Notes under the pieces: generated by a model
Told to the model about the DNA's origin: nothing
Databases searched by the model: none
The model's input: the letters and a program-made list of their open reading frames with translations, nothing else
Shown: one piece after another, positions 1 to 6,897 of the stretch
Layout: every line of letters starts with the position of its first letter
Position numbering within the stretch: the first letter of the stretch is position 1
Translations under genes and position numbers: made by a program
Assembly (NCBI GenBank): GCA_044868005.1
Contig: JBIOVX010000188.1
Coordinates: 1-64,000, forward strand
Source: DATARR01 sp044868005
GTDB lineage: Bacteria; Acidobacteriota; Thermoanaerobaculia; Multivoradales; UBA5704
Direction of reading: 5' to 3'
DNA: 64,000 nt

Positions 1-611
1 AACTGGGTGCAGGCGATCTTGTGGCCTTTCAGCTCCTCGATCGACTTGATCGAGGCCAGCGAGACGACGCCGTCGCCGCCCCGCGACCAGTCCTGCAGGA
101 TGATCGACTTGGCCTGCTGGCCCTGCTCGGCGAGGATCGACGCCTCGCGCGCCCAGTTGTCCACCGTGTCCCACATGATGTCGACGTCGCCCTTGCGGAA
201 CGCCGCGAGCTTCGCCGCCGGATCCTCCAGCAGCACGAACTTGACGTCCATCCCGTACTGCCGCTGGTAGCTCGAGCCCGGGTTGGGATCCATGCCGTTG
301 TTGAACACGACGCCCGGCGCGTGGCCGGCCCAGGTGTTGATCGCCACCACCAGCGGCCGGTCGAGCTTGCCGCTGCCGCCGAGACTGCCCGACGCGGCGA
401 CGCCCTCCGAGCCCTTGCCGCGCTCCGGATCCGCCGGCGCGTTGCCCAGGGCGTCGAAGTCGCTCTTCTCCACGGACTCCGTCTTCGCCTCCTTGCCCTT
501 CTTGCCGAGGGCCCAGGACTTGAGGTCCGGAGCGAAGCGCTTGATGCTGAAGAACGCGGCCACCAGCAAGGCCACGACGATGATCGCCTTCCCCAAGGGG
601 GTGAGCTTCAT
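1..611 (-). CDS. Periplasmic substrate-binding protein of an ABC-type system (3' end cut by window edge)
   Basis: The first ~203 residues are visible; the rest lies beyond the left edge. The ATG at 611 gives MKLTPLGKAIIVV, one hydrophobic N-terminal segment (about residues 8-23) that should act as an uncleaved signal anchor or signal peptide. A charged, low-complexity linker (about 35-75) follows, then a folded domain with a VVAINTWAGHAPG strand, a stretch on an aligned path or position (AAFRKGDVDIMWDTVDNW) and a second strand start (GVVSLASIKSIEELKGHKI). This is the pattern of NMT1/taurine- or phosphate-type solute-binding proteins, which carry ligand to an inner-membrane permease; the ligand cannot be read here. 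It lies 23 bp downstream of the next gene on the same strand and is probably cotranscribed. The family is fairly sure, the substrate unknown. Confidence 0.65.
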   Translation of the reverse strand, partial: MKLTPLGKAIIVVALLVAAFFSIKRFAPDLKSWALGKKGKEAKTESVEKSDFDALGNAPADPERGKGSEGVAASGSLGGSGKLDRPLVVAINTWAGHAPGVVFNNGMDPNPGSSYQRQYGMDVKFVLLEDPAAKLAAFRKGDVDIMWDTVDNWAREASILAEQGQQAKSIILQDWSRGGDGVVSLASIKSIEELKGHKIACTQ

Positions 612-634
612 TTTCTTGTCTCCTATGTTTTGAC

Positions 635-1597
635 TCAGACGGCCGCCACGCCTCCCATGAGCTCGGTCATGGCGGGCCGCAACGTGTCGAGGAAGCGTTC
701 CGTCTCCACGATCTGGTCTACCACGGTGCCCATGTAGCTGGCGACCTCGGTGGCGCTGAACTGCGAAGCGCTGACCCTGCCGAGGATAACCTCAAATACG
801 TCCGCAAAAGCGCCGAGTTGCGCCACCACGCACTGGTCGCGCTTCTGGCACTCGAGCAGCAGCTCGCGCTGCTTCTCCAGGATGCCGATGTGCCACTGGC
901 GCGTACGGGCCGTCGCCGGCTCCGTCTTCGCCAGCTCCTGGAGCTGCTGGATCTTCGCCTCCACCTCGGCCAGCCGCTTGTCGACGCTCGGCAGCGGCCC
1001 GGCGGCCGCCGGCGGCCGCACCGGCTGCGGCCCCCGGCGCACCGGAGGAGGAGGCGGCGGCTCGCGGGGAAAGTCCGCGTTGGGACGGATGTTGGCGAGG
1101 ATCTGCAGATAGACCACCCGCTCGCGCACGAAGTTCAGGTACGCCGTCAGCATGTAGCCGAGCTGCTGGAGGATGCCCGCCTTGGTGAAGCCGTCGAGAT
1201 CCGTGCGCTCGGAAAGCACCCTGGTCACCCGGCCGCGCACCTCGGCCAGCCGCCGGAAGACCGCCAGGTAGTCCGGCATCAGGCCGGCGCGGATCCAGCC
1301 GGCGACGGGGTTCTCGGCCAGCATCCCCTCCACCCTCTGCCGCAGCACCTCGCGCTCCCGCTCCGCCTTGAGCTCCGCCTCCCGCCGCTCCTCCTCCTCG
1401 ATCTTGCGGATGTAGCGGTCGCCGGTCGCCGTCAGGCTCACCCAGCCGGTGGCCCCCAGGCCCCAGAGGATGAGCGGCAGCGGGTTCCACAGCACCGCCG
1501 AGGCGGCGAGGCTCACCGCCCCGGCCACCATGTTGCCGGGGGACTGGATCGCCTTGGCGATGCTCTTCTTGAGCAGCGTCTTCTTGTCCAGCGGCAA
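635..1597 (-). CDS. Membrane-anchored coiled-coil protein of unknown function
   Basis: About 320 residues. I do not recognise the family. An N-terminal basic stretch leads into two closely spaced hydrophobic segments (roughly residues 20-60, around SLAASAVLW and LILWGLGATGWVSL), then a strongly charged helix (EEEERREAELKAERER) typical of a coiled coil, a helical domain, a proline-rich linker (about 185-205) and a second coiled coil with paired cysteines further on. The start is uncertain. TTG at 1597 has a GGGAGG ribosome site 7 nt upstream; GTG at 1603 is too close to that site and GTG at 1630 has none. It precedes the binding-protein gene on the same strand, so the two may share a function such as envelope stress or uptake; that is only context. 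Confidence 0.55.
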   Translation of the reverse strand: MPLDKKTLLKKSIAKAIQSPGNMVAGAVSLAASAVLWNPLPLILWGLGATGWVSLTATGDRYIRKIEEEERREAELKAEREREVLRQRVEGMLAENPVAGWIRAGLMPDYLAVFRRLAEVRGRVTRVLSERTDLDGFTKAGILQQLGYMLTAYLNFVRERVVYLQILANIRPNADFPREPPPPPPVRRGPQPVRPPAAAGPLPSVDKRLAEVEAKIQQLQELAKTEPATARTRQWHIGILEKQRELLLECQKRDQCVVAQLGAFADVFEVILGRVSASQFSATEVASYMGTVVDQIVETERFLDTLRPAMTELMGGVAAV

Positions 1598-1664
1598 AGC
1601 CACGCCTCCCTGGAGCCGACCGCTCCGCACGGAGGCTGGATTGTATAACGCGGCAGGCGGTTGC

Positions 1665-1913
1665 CTACTTGAAGATCTTCAGCGCCTTGAGGATGACGAT
1701 GAGGACCACCGCGCCGAGGATCGCGACTACCCAGCGCACGATGCCGCCGCCGGCGGCGATCCCCAGGAGGCCCGCGAGCCAGTAGCCGAGAAAAGAGCCC
1801 ACGATGCCGACGATGATGTTGGCCAGGATTCCCATCTGGGCGTTGGTCTTCATGACGATGCTGGCGAGCCAGCCCACGATGCCGCCCACGATTATGGTGA
1901 TGAGGATGTCCAT
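1665..1913 (-). CDS. GlsB/YeaQ/YmgE family small membrane protein
   Basis: An 82-residue protein that is almost entirely membrane: three hydrophobic segments (about 1-20, 28-53, 58-80) separated by short polar turns and rich in glycine (IIVGGIVGWLAS, GIVGSFLGYW). Size, glycine-spaced helices and the pattern of the first helix match the transglycosylase-associated/GlsB-YeaQ family of inner-membrane proteins, linked to general stress responses in other bacteria but without a firm biochemical role. The ATG at 1913 has a good AAAGGAG site about 7 nt upstream. It lies 47 bp downstream of the glycine-zipper gene and could be cotranscribed with it. Confidence 0.85.
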   Translation of the reverse strand: MDILITIIVGGIVGWLASIVMKTNAQMGILANIIVGIVGSFLGYWLAGLLGIAAGGGIVRWVVAILGAVVLIVILKALKIFK

Positions 1914-1960
1914 GTCCGATTCTCCTTTCGCGCGTCCGCGCGCGCCCATTGTCTCGAGCT

Positions 1961-2536
1961 TCAGAGCTTGGCCAGGTATCCCTTGCCTTCCAGGCAGACG
2001 GAGAAGGCCTTGCGGAAGTCCCCCATCTGCTGCTCGGTGACGGCGGTCACCGCTTGCGCGGTGGCCTGGGCCTGCTCCTCGCCCTGACGCCGGGCCTGGC
2101 GCCGCCTGGCGCCGCCGGCCACCACGCCCACCGCCGCGCCCACCGCCGCGCCCCCGCCCGCGTCGTTGCTGGCGATCTCGCCGATCAGCGCGCCGGTCGC
2201 CGCACCGGCGACCGCGCCGCGAGCCCGGGCTCCCTTGCGGGCATCTTGCGCCGCGGCCTCTTGCGCCGCGGCCTGCTGCATACCGGCTTCCGCCTGCTTC
2301 TGCACGAGGAACGGATCGATCCCGGTGGTCTCTACCGCCCAAGTATAGCATCCGGCCTCGTCGGCCGACTGCTGCTCGGCCTTCTGACCCTTGGTGGGAT
2401 AGACGTAGACTTTGAGCGTCGCCGCCAGGGTCTTCTGTGCAGAGGGCGGCGACAGCGGTGCGGGAGGCGGCGACTGCGCGAGGGCTCCCGTGCCGGACAG
2501 GACACAGAGGAGGAGCGAGATCGAGGGTCGGCTCAT
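1961..2536 (-). CDS. Secreted glycine-zipper protein
   Basis: 191 residues. The N terminus (MSRPSISLLLCVLSGTGALAQ) is a typical signal peptide with an ALA-Q cleavage site. After a proline-rich linker there is a domain with one cysteine (GCYTWAVETTGIDP), a glutamine/alanine-rich helix, and then a clear glycine zipper (GAVAGAATGALIG, then GAAVGAAVGVVAG) like those of YMGG/Rick_17kDa-type outer-membrane-associated proteins. A basic, glutamine-rich stretch and a short C-terminal domain (FRKAFSVCLEGKGYLAKL) complete it. The ATG at 2536 was preferred to one 42 nt upstream because it sits at the signal peptide and has a GGAG site. Likely periplasmic or lipid-associated; function unknown. Confidence 0.7.
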   Translation of the reverse strand: MSRPSISLLLCVLSGTGALAQSPPPAPLSPPSAQKTLAATLKVYVYPTKGQKAEQQSADEAGCYTWAVETTGIDPFLVQKQAEAGMQQAAAQEAAAQDARKGARARGAVAGAATGALIGEIASNDAGGGAAVGAAVGVVAGGARRRQARRQGEEQAQATAQAVTAVTEQQMGDFRKAFSVCLEGKGYLAKL

Positions 2537-2574
2537 GGTCGGTGTCTCCGGGGTCTGAAGGTTCGACGTCTTCC

Positions 2575-3006
2575 TCACGGCTGGGCGGCGGGGAGGGGGG
2601 TGCAGGACGCGAAAGCGTTGACGGCGAGCTCTTCGCGGGCGACGGCGGCGATCAGCCGGCCGCTCTCCTCGTCGAGCACGAAGCTCCAGGCGCGCCCCTT
2701 CTCGACGCCCTGGAGGAAGATCTTCCGCTCCTGGCGGGTGACGCCGAGGATCGGGGTCGCGCGGTTTTCTCCGCTCGCCACCGTCGTGCGCACGAGCTTC
2801 GCCGCGAGGTCGATCTCCACGAAATCAGGAATGTTCACATCGGCGAGCGCGACCCGGGCGCAGCCTTCCTCCGGCGTACAGCGCGACACTTCGAGCACGG
2901 CGCAAAGAAAGGCGTCGCGGCCTTCCAGGCTGTCGCCCGCGAGCGGCGCCGCCGGCAGCAACGCCAGGCACCAGCAGATCCAGGACAGGCTTCTTTGGCG
3001 GAACAT
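2575..3006 (-). CDS. Small secreted protein of unknown function
   Basis: 143 residues. The N terminus (MFRQRSLSWICWCLALLPAAPLAG) is a signal peptide; the mature part of ~120 residues has four cysteines that could form disulfides and reads as a compact beta-rich domain (VEIDLAAKLVRTTVAS, RKIFLQGVEKGRAWSFVLDEESGRLIAAVA). I recognise no family. The phrase about aligned strands ending in SGRLIAAV resembles small periplasmic proteins that bind or sense rather than catalyse, but that is an impression. The ATG at 3006 was chosen because it opens the signal peptide; an upstream start at 3027 would add seven polar residues. It is 38 bp upstream of the glycine-zipper gene and on the same strand, so the two probably form one transcript. 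Confidence 0.55.
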   Translation of the reverse strand: MFRQRSLSWICWCLALLPAAPLAGDSLEGRDAFLCAVLEVSRCTPEEGCARVALADVNIPDFVEIDLAAKLVRTTVASGENRATPILGVTRQERKIFLQGVEKGRAWSFVLDEESGRLIAAVAREELAVNAFASCTPLPAAQP

Positions 3007-3237
3007 GATTTCTCCCGAGCCGTCCAAGGAGAACGACGGGCTGAATATCTCCTGGGGAGGCCACCTTTGCTCTCAGGATACAAAGGTCCCGGGCTCGGGA
3101 CTATTGGACCTTCAGGAACCCTGGATAGGCCCTGGGTCCAACCGCTGGCGGTGCCGCGCGCCGCCAGCCGGTCCCGCACCGGATCGAAACCGTGGGCCGC
3201 GTTGGCCGCGTAGGATAGGCCAGAGGAGGATTTTGCG

Positions 3238-3567
3238 ATGAATCCCGCCCTGACCACCACCACTTTCACCCTCGACGGCTACGCCATCAAGAGGAACCTC
3301 GGCGTGGTCCGCGGCATCACCGTCCGCTCACGCTCCATCTTCGGCACCATCGGCGGCTCGCTGCAGACGCTCGTCGGCGGCAACATCACCATCTTCACCG
3401 AGCTCTGCGAGAAGACCCGCGCCGAGGCGTTCGACATGATGCTCCAGCAGGCCCGGCAGCTCGGCGCCAACGCCGTGGTGGGCATCCGCTACGACGCCAC
3501 CGAGATCATGGAAGGCGTCTCCGAGGTGCTCTGCTACGGTACGGCCGTGGTGGTCGAGCCTGCGTAG
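3238..3567 (+). CDS. YbjQ/UPF0145 family protein
   Basis: 109 residues covering the whole YbjQ (UPF0145, putative heavy-metal-binding) domain. Recognisable parts are the opening strand after LDGYAIKRNLGVVRGITVRS, the middle section with FTELCEKTRAEAFDMMLQQA, and the hallmark GANAVVGIRYDATEIMEGVSEVLCYGTAV. Family members form small oligomeric rings; the physiological role is unsettled. The ATG is preceded by AGAGGAGG with an 8-nt spacer. The gene stands alone on the plus strand between a minus-strand secreted-protein block and a toxin-antitoxin pair. Confidence 0.9.
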   Translation: MNPALTTTTFTLDGYAIKRNLGVVRGITVRSRSIFGTIGGSLQTLVGGNITIFTELCEKTRAEAFDMMLQQARQLGANAVVGIRYDATEIMEGVSEVLCYGTAVVVEPA

Positions 3568-3609
3568 CCCCGCTTGCCTAGCACCCGCTATGGGAGTAGG
3601 CTGGCTTGT

Positions 3610-3849
3610 ATGGGCTGGGAAGACTACATCCACTCCGATCCTGAGGTGCTGCTTGGCAAACCGGTCGTCAAGGGCACGCGGCTCTCCGTTGAGTTTCTAC
3701 TAGGATTGCTGGCAGCGGGATGGACCCAGGAGCAGATACTGGAGAACTACCCAACGCTCACCTCCGATTCCTTGCGTGCGGTTCTCGCCTTTGCAGCCGA
3801 AGCCATGCAAGACGAAAGCCTGTACACGGTCCGTCTCCGCACCGCTTGA
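3610..3849 (+). CDS. DUF433 antitoxin
   Basis: 79 residues from the ATG at 3610 (MGWEDYIHSDPEVLLGKP). The DUF433 signature is intact: DPEVLLGKPVVKGTRLSVEFLL, followed by a helix-turn-helix-like region (GWTQEQILENYPTLTSDSLRAVLAFAAEAM). These small DNA-binding proteins act as antitoxins of DUF5615 PIN-like toxins. The stop TGA overlaps the start of the toxin gene by one base (TGATG), which implies translational coupling. It is normally autoregulated by the toxin-antitoxin complex binding its own promoter, although I see no clear palindrome upstream. A different DUF433/DUF5615 pair lies at 15969-16530. Confidence 0.9.
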   Translation: MGWEDYIHSDPEVLLGKPVVKGTRLSVEFLLGLLAAGWTQEQILENYPTLTSDSLRAVLAFAAEAMQDESLYTVRLRTA

Positions 3850-4211
3850 TGCGGTTCCTAGCCAACGAGAATTTCCCGCTCGGCAGCGTCCGCAAGTTGC
3901 GGACGGCTGGGCACGATGTCCTGGCAATCATTGAAGTTGAGGCGGGAGCTAAAGACCCAGCAGTTCTCGACCGCGCGGTCGCGGAAAACCGGGTCCTGCT
4001 TACGTTCGACCGCGATTATGGAGAACTGATCTATCGCCGCAATCTTCCTCCTCCCCCTGGAGTCATTTACCTCCGGCTCGTGCCCAAGACCCCCGACGAA
4101 GCCGCGGACGCGATTCTCTCTCTACTCTTCATTGATGGACTCGATTTGGAGCGCCGGTACACCGTCATCGAACGCCTGCGCGTGCGGCAGCGTCCTCTCC
4201 CGCGAGGTTAG
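3849..4211 (+). CDS. DUF5615 PIN-like toxin
   Basis: 120 residues beginning MRFLANENFPLGSVRKLRTAGHDV. DUF5615 proteins have a PIN-like fold and are predicted RNases. The expected acidic positions are visible: the NEN near the N terminus, VLDRAVAENRVLLTFDRDYG in the middle, and a C-terminal aspartate region. The first aspartate of the family (usually DxN/DEN) is Asn here, so catalysis may differ. The start overlaps the antitoxin stop. The 3' end overlaps the end of the convergent DCC gene by 47 bp, an unusually long tail-to-tail overlap. Confidence 0.88.
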   Translation: MRFLANENFPLGSVRKLRTAGHDVLAIIEVEAGAKDPAVLDRAVAENRVLLTFDRDYGELIYRRNLPPPPGVIYLRLVPKTPDEAADAILSLLFIDGLDLERRYTVIERLRVRQRPLPRG

Positions 4212-4620
4212 GTGAATCCAGGAACCGCCCCCGCAGCTCCGGCGTCGGCAGCCAGCAGCTCTCCTGTTTGCCGAACCAGCGGTAGCGGTTCCGCGCGATG
4301 AGGCGGTAGAGCCGATCGCGGAGCGGCCGGGGGAGCAGCCGAAAGACCGCCAGCGCCTTCCAGGGACCGCCGAGAAGGCGAGCGATGCGGAGGACGGCAT
4401 CGCTCTCCTTGGACCAGCGGTCTCCCTCGACGAGGATCAGGCTGTCGAGGGCCTCTCTGTCGATCCGCAGCTCGTCGAGATACCGCTGCCCCACCTCCGA
4501 CTGCAGCGAGGCGAAGCGGAACCGCGCCCCGGGATCCCGCCGGATGATGAACTGCACGGAGCCGTTGCAGAGGTTGCAGACGCCGTCGAAGAGCAGGATG
4601 GGATGCGCGGATTCCTCCAT
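4165..4620 (-). CDS. DCC family thiol-disulfide oxidoreductase-like protein (DUF393)
   Basis: 151 residues from the ATG at 4620. The thioredoxin-like DCC motif is complete: ILLFDGVCNLCNGSVQF, with D12, C15 and C18, followed by the family's DPGARFRFASLQSE and the later block on side-chain oxidoreduction SDAVLRIARLLGGPWKAL. The YRLIARNRYRWFGK C-terminal helix is also typical. Members (YuxK-like) are predicted redox proteins without an assigned substrate. It diverges from yhbY with 39 bp between the two starts, and its 3' end runs into the DUF5615 toxin gene on the other strand. Confidence 0.88.
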   Translation of the reverse strand: MEESAHPILLFDGVCNLCNGSVQFIIRRDPGARFRFASLQSEVGQRYLDELRIDREALDSLILVEGDRWSKESDAVLRIARLLGGPWKALAVFRLLPRPLRDRLYRLIARNRYRWFGKQESCWLPTPELRGRFLDSPNLAGEDAAARAGVR

Positions 4621-4659
4621 TCCGGTCCATTCTAGAATCAGCGGCGAGAGGAGGAGCGC

Positions 4660-4962
4660 ATGGCCGAGCTCAGCGGCGCCCAGAAGAAACACCTGCGAGG
4701 ACTGGCCCACCACCTCAAGCCCCTGGTGCAGATGGGGAAAAACGGCCTCACCGACCCGGTGCTCGCGTCGATCGACCAAGCCCTCGACGACCACGAGCTG
4801 ATCAAGGTGAGGCTAGCCGATCCACAGGGACGCAAGAAAGAGCTGGCCGCGGAGATTGCCGAGCGTTCGGGCAGCGTCCACGTCGGACTCGTCGGCAACG
4901 TGGTGACGCTCTACCGCCGCCAGCCGGATGCGGAGAAGCGCCGGGTCGAGCTCCCCTCCTAG
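4660..4962 (+). CDS. yhbY: YhbY/CRM-domain RNA-binding protein
   Basis: 100 residues, a single CRM (chloroplast RNA splicing and ribosome maturation) domain. The diagnostic segments are present: LRGLAHHLKPLVQMGKNGL with the GxxG-like loop, the middle ALDDHELIKVRL, and the C-terminal GNVVTLYRR. YhbY binds pre-50S ribosomal particles and helps large-subunit assembly. A GGAGGAG site lies just upstream of the ATG. Its TAG stop and the TAG of the convergent next gene share one CTAG tetranucleotide. Confidence 0.9.
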   Translation: MAELSGAQKKHLRGLAHHLKPLVQMGKNGLTDPVLASIDQALDDHELIKVRLADPQGRKKELAAEIAERSGSVHVGLVGNVVTLYRRQPDAEKRRVELPS

Positions 4963-5354
4963 CCGCCGCCACCCATATCGCCGAGCATCTGCCGATGCTG
5001 CTCCACCCGGCTCTGGAGGAGCGCCAGGAGCTCCTGCTCGAGCTTCACGAACCTCTCGAACACCGCGAGCGGCTCCGGGCCCGACATCGCCGCCTCGTCG
5101 TGCCGGCCCATCGGCAGGTCCCGGTATCCGGCCATCTGCTTAGCGGTCGCCTGGAGCCGAGCGGCGATCTCCCGGTGCTGTTTCACCAGGTCCAGGTAGA
5201 CGTCGCGTTCCTGCCTCGAATTCTCATCGCTCCGATCGAGCGCCTTGGTGTGGACCTCGAGCACCTCGGCCAAGGCGGCCGTGAGATCTCCCAGCTTCGC
5301 CGGCAGCACGGAATTCTCCGCCAGGCCCTTGCCGCAGGTCGGTTCCTCCTCCAT
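4959..5354 (-). CDS. Helical hypothetical protein
   Basis: 131 residues, nearly all predicted helix: AALAEVLEVHTKALDRSDENSRQERDV, LVKQHREIAARLQATAKQMAGY and ERFVKLEQELLALLQSRVEQHRQML form heptad-like stretches that suggest a helical bundle or coiled coil. There is no signal peptide or membrane segment, so it is probably cytoplasmic. I do not recognise the family. The ATG at 5354 has a GAGGAGG site 8 nt upstream. The gene lies 34 bp downstream of the next small coiled-coil membrane protein on the same strand, so the two are likely one transcript. The tail is glycine-rich. Confidence 0.6.
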   Translation of the reverse strand: MEEEPTCGKGLAENSVLPAKLGDLTAALAEVLEVHTKALDRSDENSRQERDVYLDLVKQHREIAARLQATAKQMAGYRDLPMGRHDEAAMSGPEPLAVFERFVKLEQELLALLQSRVEQHRQMLGDMGGGG

Positions 5355-5388
5355 GGCATCTCCTCCTCTCCGGCAGTGCGCCGCGGCT

Positions 5389-5763
5389 TCATCCGCCGAC
5401 TCGGCGGGCGAGCTCGGCGGCCCGCTGGCGGTTCAGCTCCTCGGCGGCCGGCGCGTACGCCTCGTGAGGGCGGGCGGCGACGATCCGGCGCTGGCGGTCC
5501 GCTTCCGATAAGCCGGCCTCCTGGAGCGTGTTCCACGTCTGGCTGACGACGATCGCCTCCAGGTTCTCGAGCCGCTGGGCGTTCTCCGTGTTGGCCTGTT
5601 CCAGCCGTTCGACCTTCTGTTCCAGCTCCTGATTGGAAGCCCCCAAGGCCCGTTGCTGGGTGCGCACCTTGAGCCACTGCCTGGCAAACCCCGCGAGGAT
5701 CCCCACCAATGAAATGGCGAAAACGAACTGCATCGTCGCCAGCACGTTTGGGTCTGGGTTCAT
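5389..5763 (-). CDS. Single-pass membrane protein with coiled coil (PspB-like layout)
   Basis: 124 residues. One N-terminal membrane segment (about residues 9-27, ATMQFVFAISLVGILAGFA) is followed by a long coiled coil (NQELEQKVERLEQANTENAQRLENLEAIVVS) and a polar tail. The layout, one membrane helix then a leucine-zipper-like helix with an RLENLEAIV phrase, resembles small phage-shock-type proteins that sit in the inner membrane and recruit partners, but the similarity is too short for a firm assignment. A GAGGAGG site precedes the ATG. It is upstream of, and probably cotranscribed with, the helical protein at 4959-5354. Confidence 0.6.
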   Translation of the reverse strand: MNPDPNVLATMQFVFAISLVGILAGFARQWLKVRTQQRALGASNQELEQKVERLEQANTENAQRLENLEAIVVSQTWNTLQEAGLSEADRQRRIVAARPHEAYAPAAEELNRQRAAELARRVGG

Positions 5764-5969
5764 GTTCGGCCTCCTCGATGTGGGCTCGGCCGCGCCATGA
5801 GGATGACGCCGCGGCCACCCAACATCATTGTACGGCGGGATGTCCTGCGAGTTCCGAGCGCAGCCGGACCGGCTTGATCCGCCTGTCGGGAAATGCTACG
5901 GTGGCATACGTGCGGATTGGTCGCGCGGTCGAAACAACAACGGGCACGTAATCTGTCGAGGAGGTTGCT

Positions 5970-6725
5970 GTGAAGAAGAGTTGTCTGAGGTCCGTCCTGA
6001 AGCGGTCGTCCAGGATCTGGTGTTGGGGGCTCGTCGTACCGTTCGTGGCGCTCGGCGCCGCCGAGGGCTCGGAGATACGGTTCTCACCCTCCCCCGCCGT
6101 AGCCGGGCAGCCGATTACGGTGACGTTCAAGTCGATCGCCTTCGCCTGCGAGAACGAGGGGCTCCTGGAGCTCGACGAAGTCACCGGCAACCGGGTGGAG
6201 CTCCAGGTGACGCCGGCCAACTGCCCCATCCTGCCGGTCGGCTTCGTGGAGTACACGGCCACCACCACCATCGGGCCTCTGGCCGCCGGCACCTACTTCG
6301 TCACCGTCTTCGATTCCGGGGCCAGCGGCTCGGGGGCGCTCGAAACCACGGAGCTGGTGGTGAAAAACCCGCCGGTCTGCCAGGCCACGGCCACCTCCCT
6401 CTGCCTGGGCGACGGCCGTTTCGCGGTGACCGGCACCTTCCGTCCTCGGCGCCTCGCCGCGCGCGCGGTGCCGGACGGCTTCGACGGCCTGGGCGACTGG
6501 GGGCTGCTCTGGTTCTTCTCCCAGGAGAACCCGGAGATCCTCATCAAGATCCTGAACACCTGTGCGACCAACGGCCACTACTCCGTCTTCATCTCGCCGG
6601 CCTCGGCCTTGCGGCAGGAAGTCACGGTGCGCGACGTGAAGACCGGCACGACGAAGACCTACGCGAACCCTCAGAGCGGCGTTCCCAGGCTGATCGCCGA
6701 TACGACTTCGTTTCCCTGTTCCTAG
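5970..6725 (+). CDS. Secreted protein with an acidobacterial C-terminal domain
   Basis: 251 residues. The basic N terminus then WCWGLVVPFVALGAAEGSE is a signal peptide. The first mature domain (about 35-130) is Ig-like, with FSPSPAVAGQPITVTF and a closing TTELVVKNPP. The second (about 135-251) begins CQATATSLCLGDGRFAVTGTF and continues through GLLWFFSQENPEILIKILNTCATNGHYSVFISPASALRQEVTV to a closing cysteine. I recall this second domain as a common secreted module in Acidobacteriota, often paired with calcium-dependent or surface-adhesion domains; its function is unknown. It stands alone on the plus strand with a GAGG site before the ATG. The even cysteine count fits extracellular disulfides. 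Confidence 0.7.
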   Translation: MKKSCLRSVLKRSSRIWCWGLVVPFVALGAAEGSEIRFSPSPAVAGQPITVTFKSIAFACENEGLLELDEVTGNRVELQVTPANCPILPVGFVEYTATTTIGPLAAGTYFVTVFDSGASGSGALETTELVVKNPPVCQATATSLCLGDGRFAVTGTFRPRRLAARAVPDGFDGLGDWGLLWFFSQENPEILIKILNTCATNGHYSVFISPASALRQEVTVRDVKTGTTKTYANPQSGVPRLIADTTSFPCS

Positions 6726-6786
6726 ATCCTCAGCGCTCGGAAGGTGTCCTGGAGAGGCGGCCCGCCGCGGTCGCCTTTCCAGGATC

Positions 6787-6888
6787 TCAGCACCTCCCGA
6801 TCGCGAGCGCCTCCACTTCCACGAGAAACTCAGGCCGACCGAGGCTTTGGGCGAACGCCCGGGTGTTGTCCGCTGCAACGAGGGTTAG
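6787..6888 (-). pseudogene. Possible 3' remnant of a Rid-family (YjgF/UK114) gene
   Basis: On the minus strand, immediately downstream of the DUF4238 gene, ~32 codons end at a TGA (6787-6789) and read ADNTRAFAQSLGRPEFLVE then VEALAIG. The FLVEVEALA end is the usual C-terminal strand of Rid-family enamine/imine deaminases; no start or catalytic part is present. It looks like the tail of a gene whose front was replaced when the neighbouring DUF4238 segment arrived. The match is short, so coincidence cannot be ruled out. Confidence 0.35.
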
Positions 6889-6897
6889 ACGGCGCTC

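Noticed and set aside
6851..6891. attC site at the DUF4238 boundary (GGCGAAC to GTTAGAC)
   Set aside because: Only 41 bp and no internal complementary arms.
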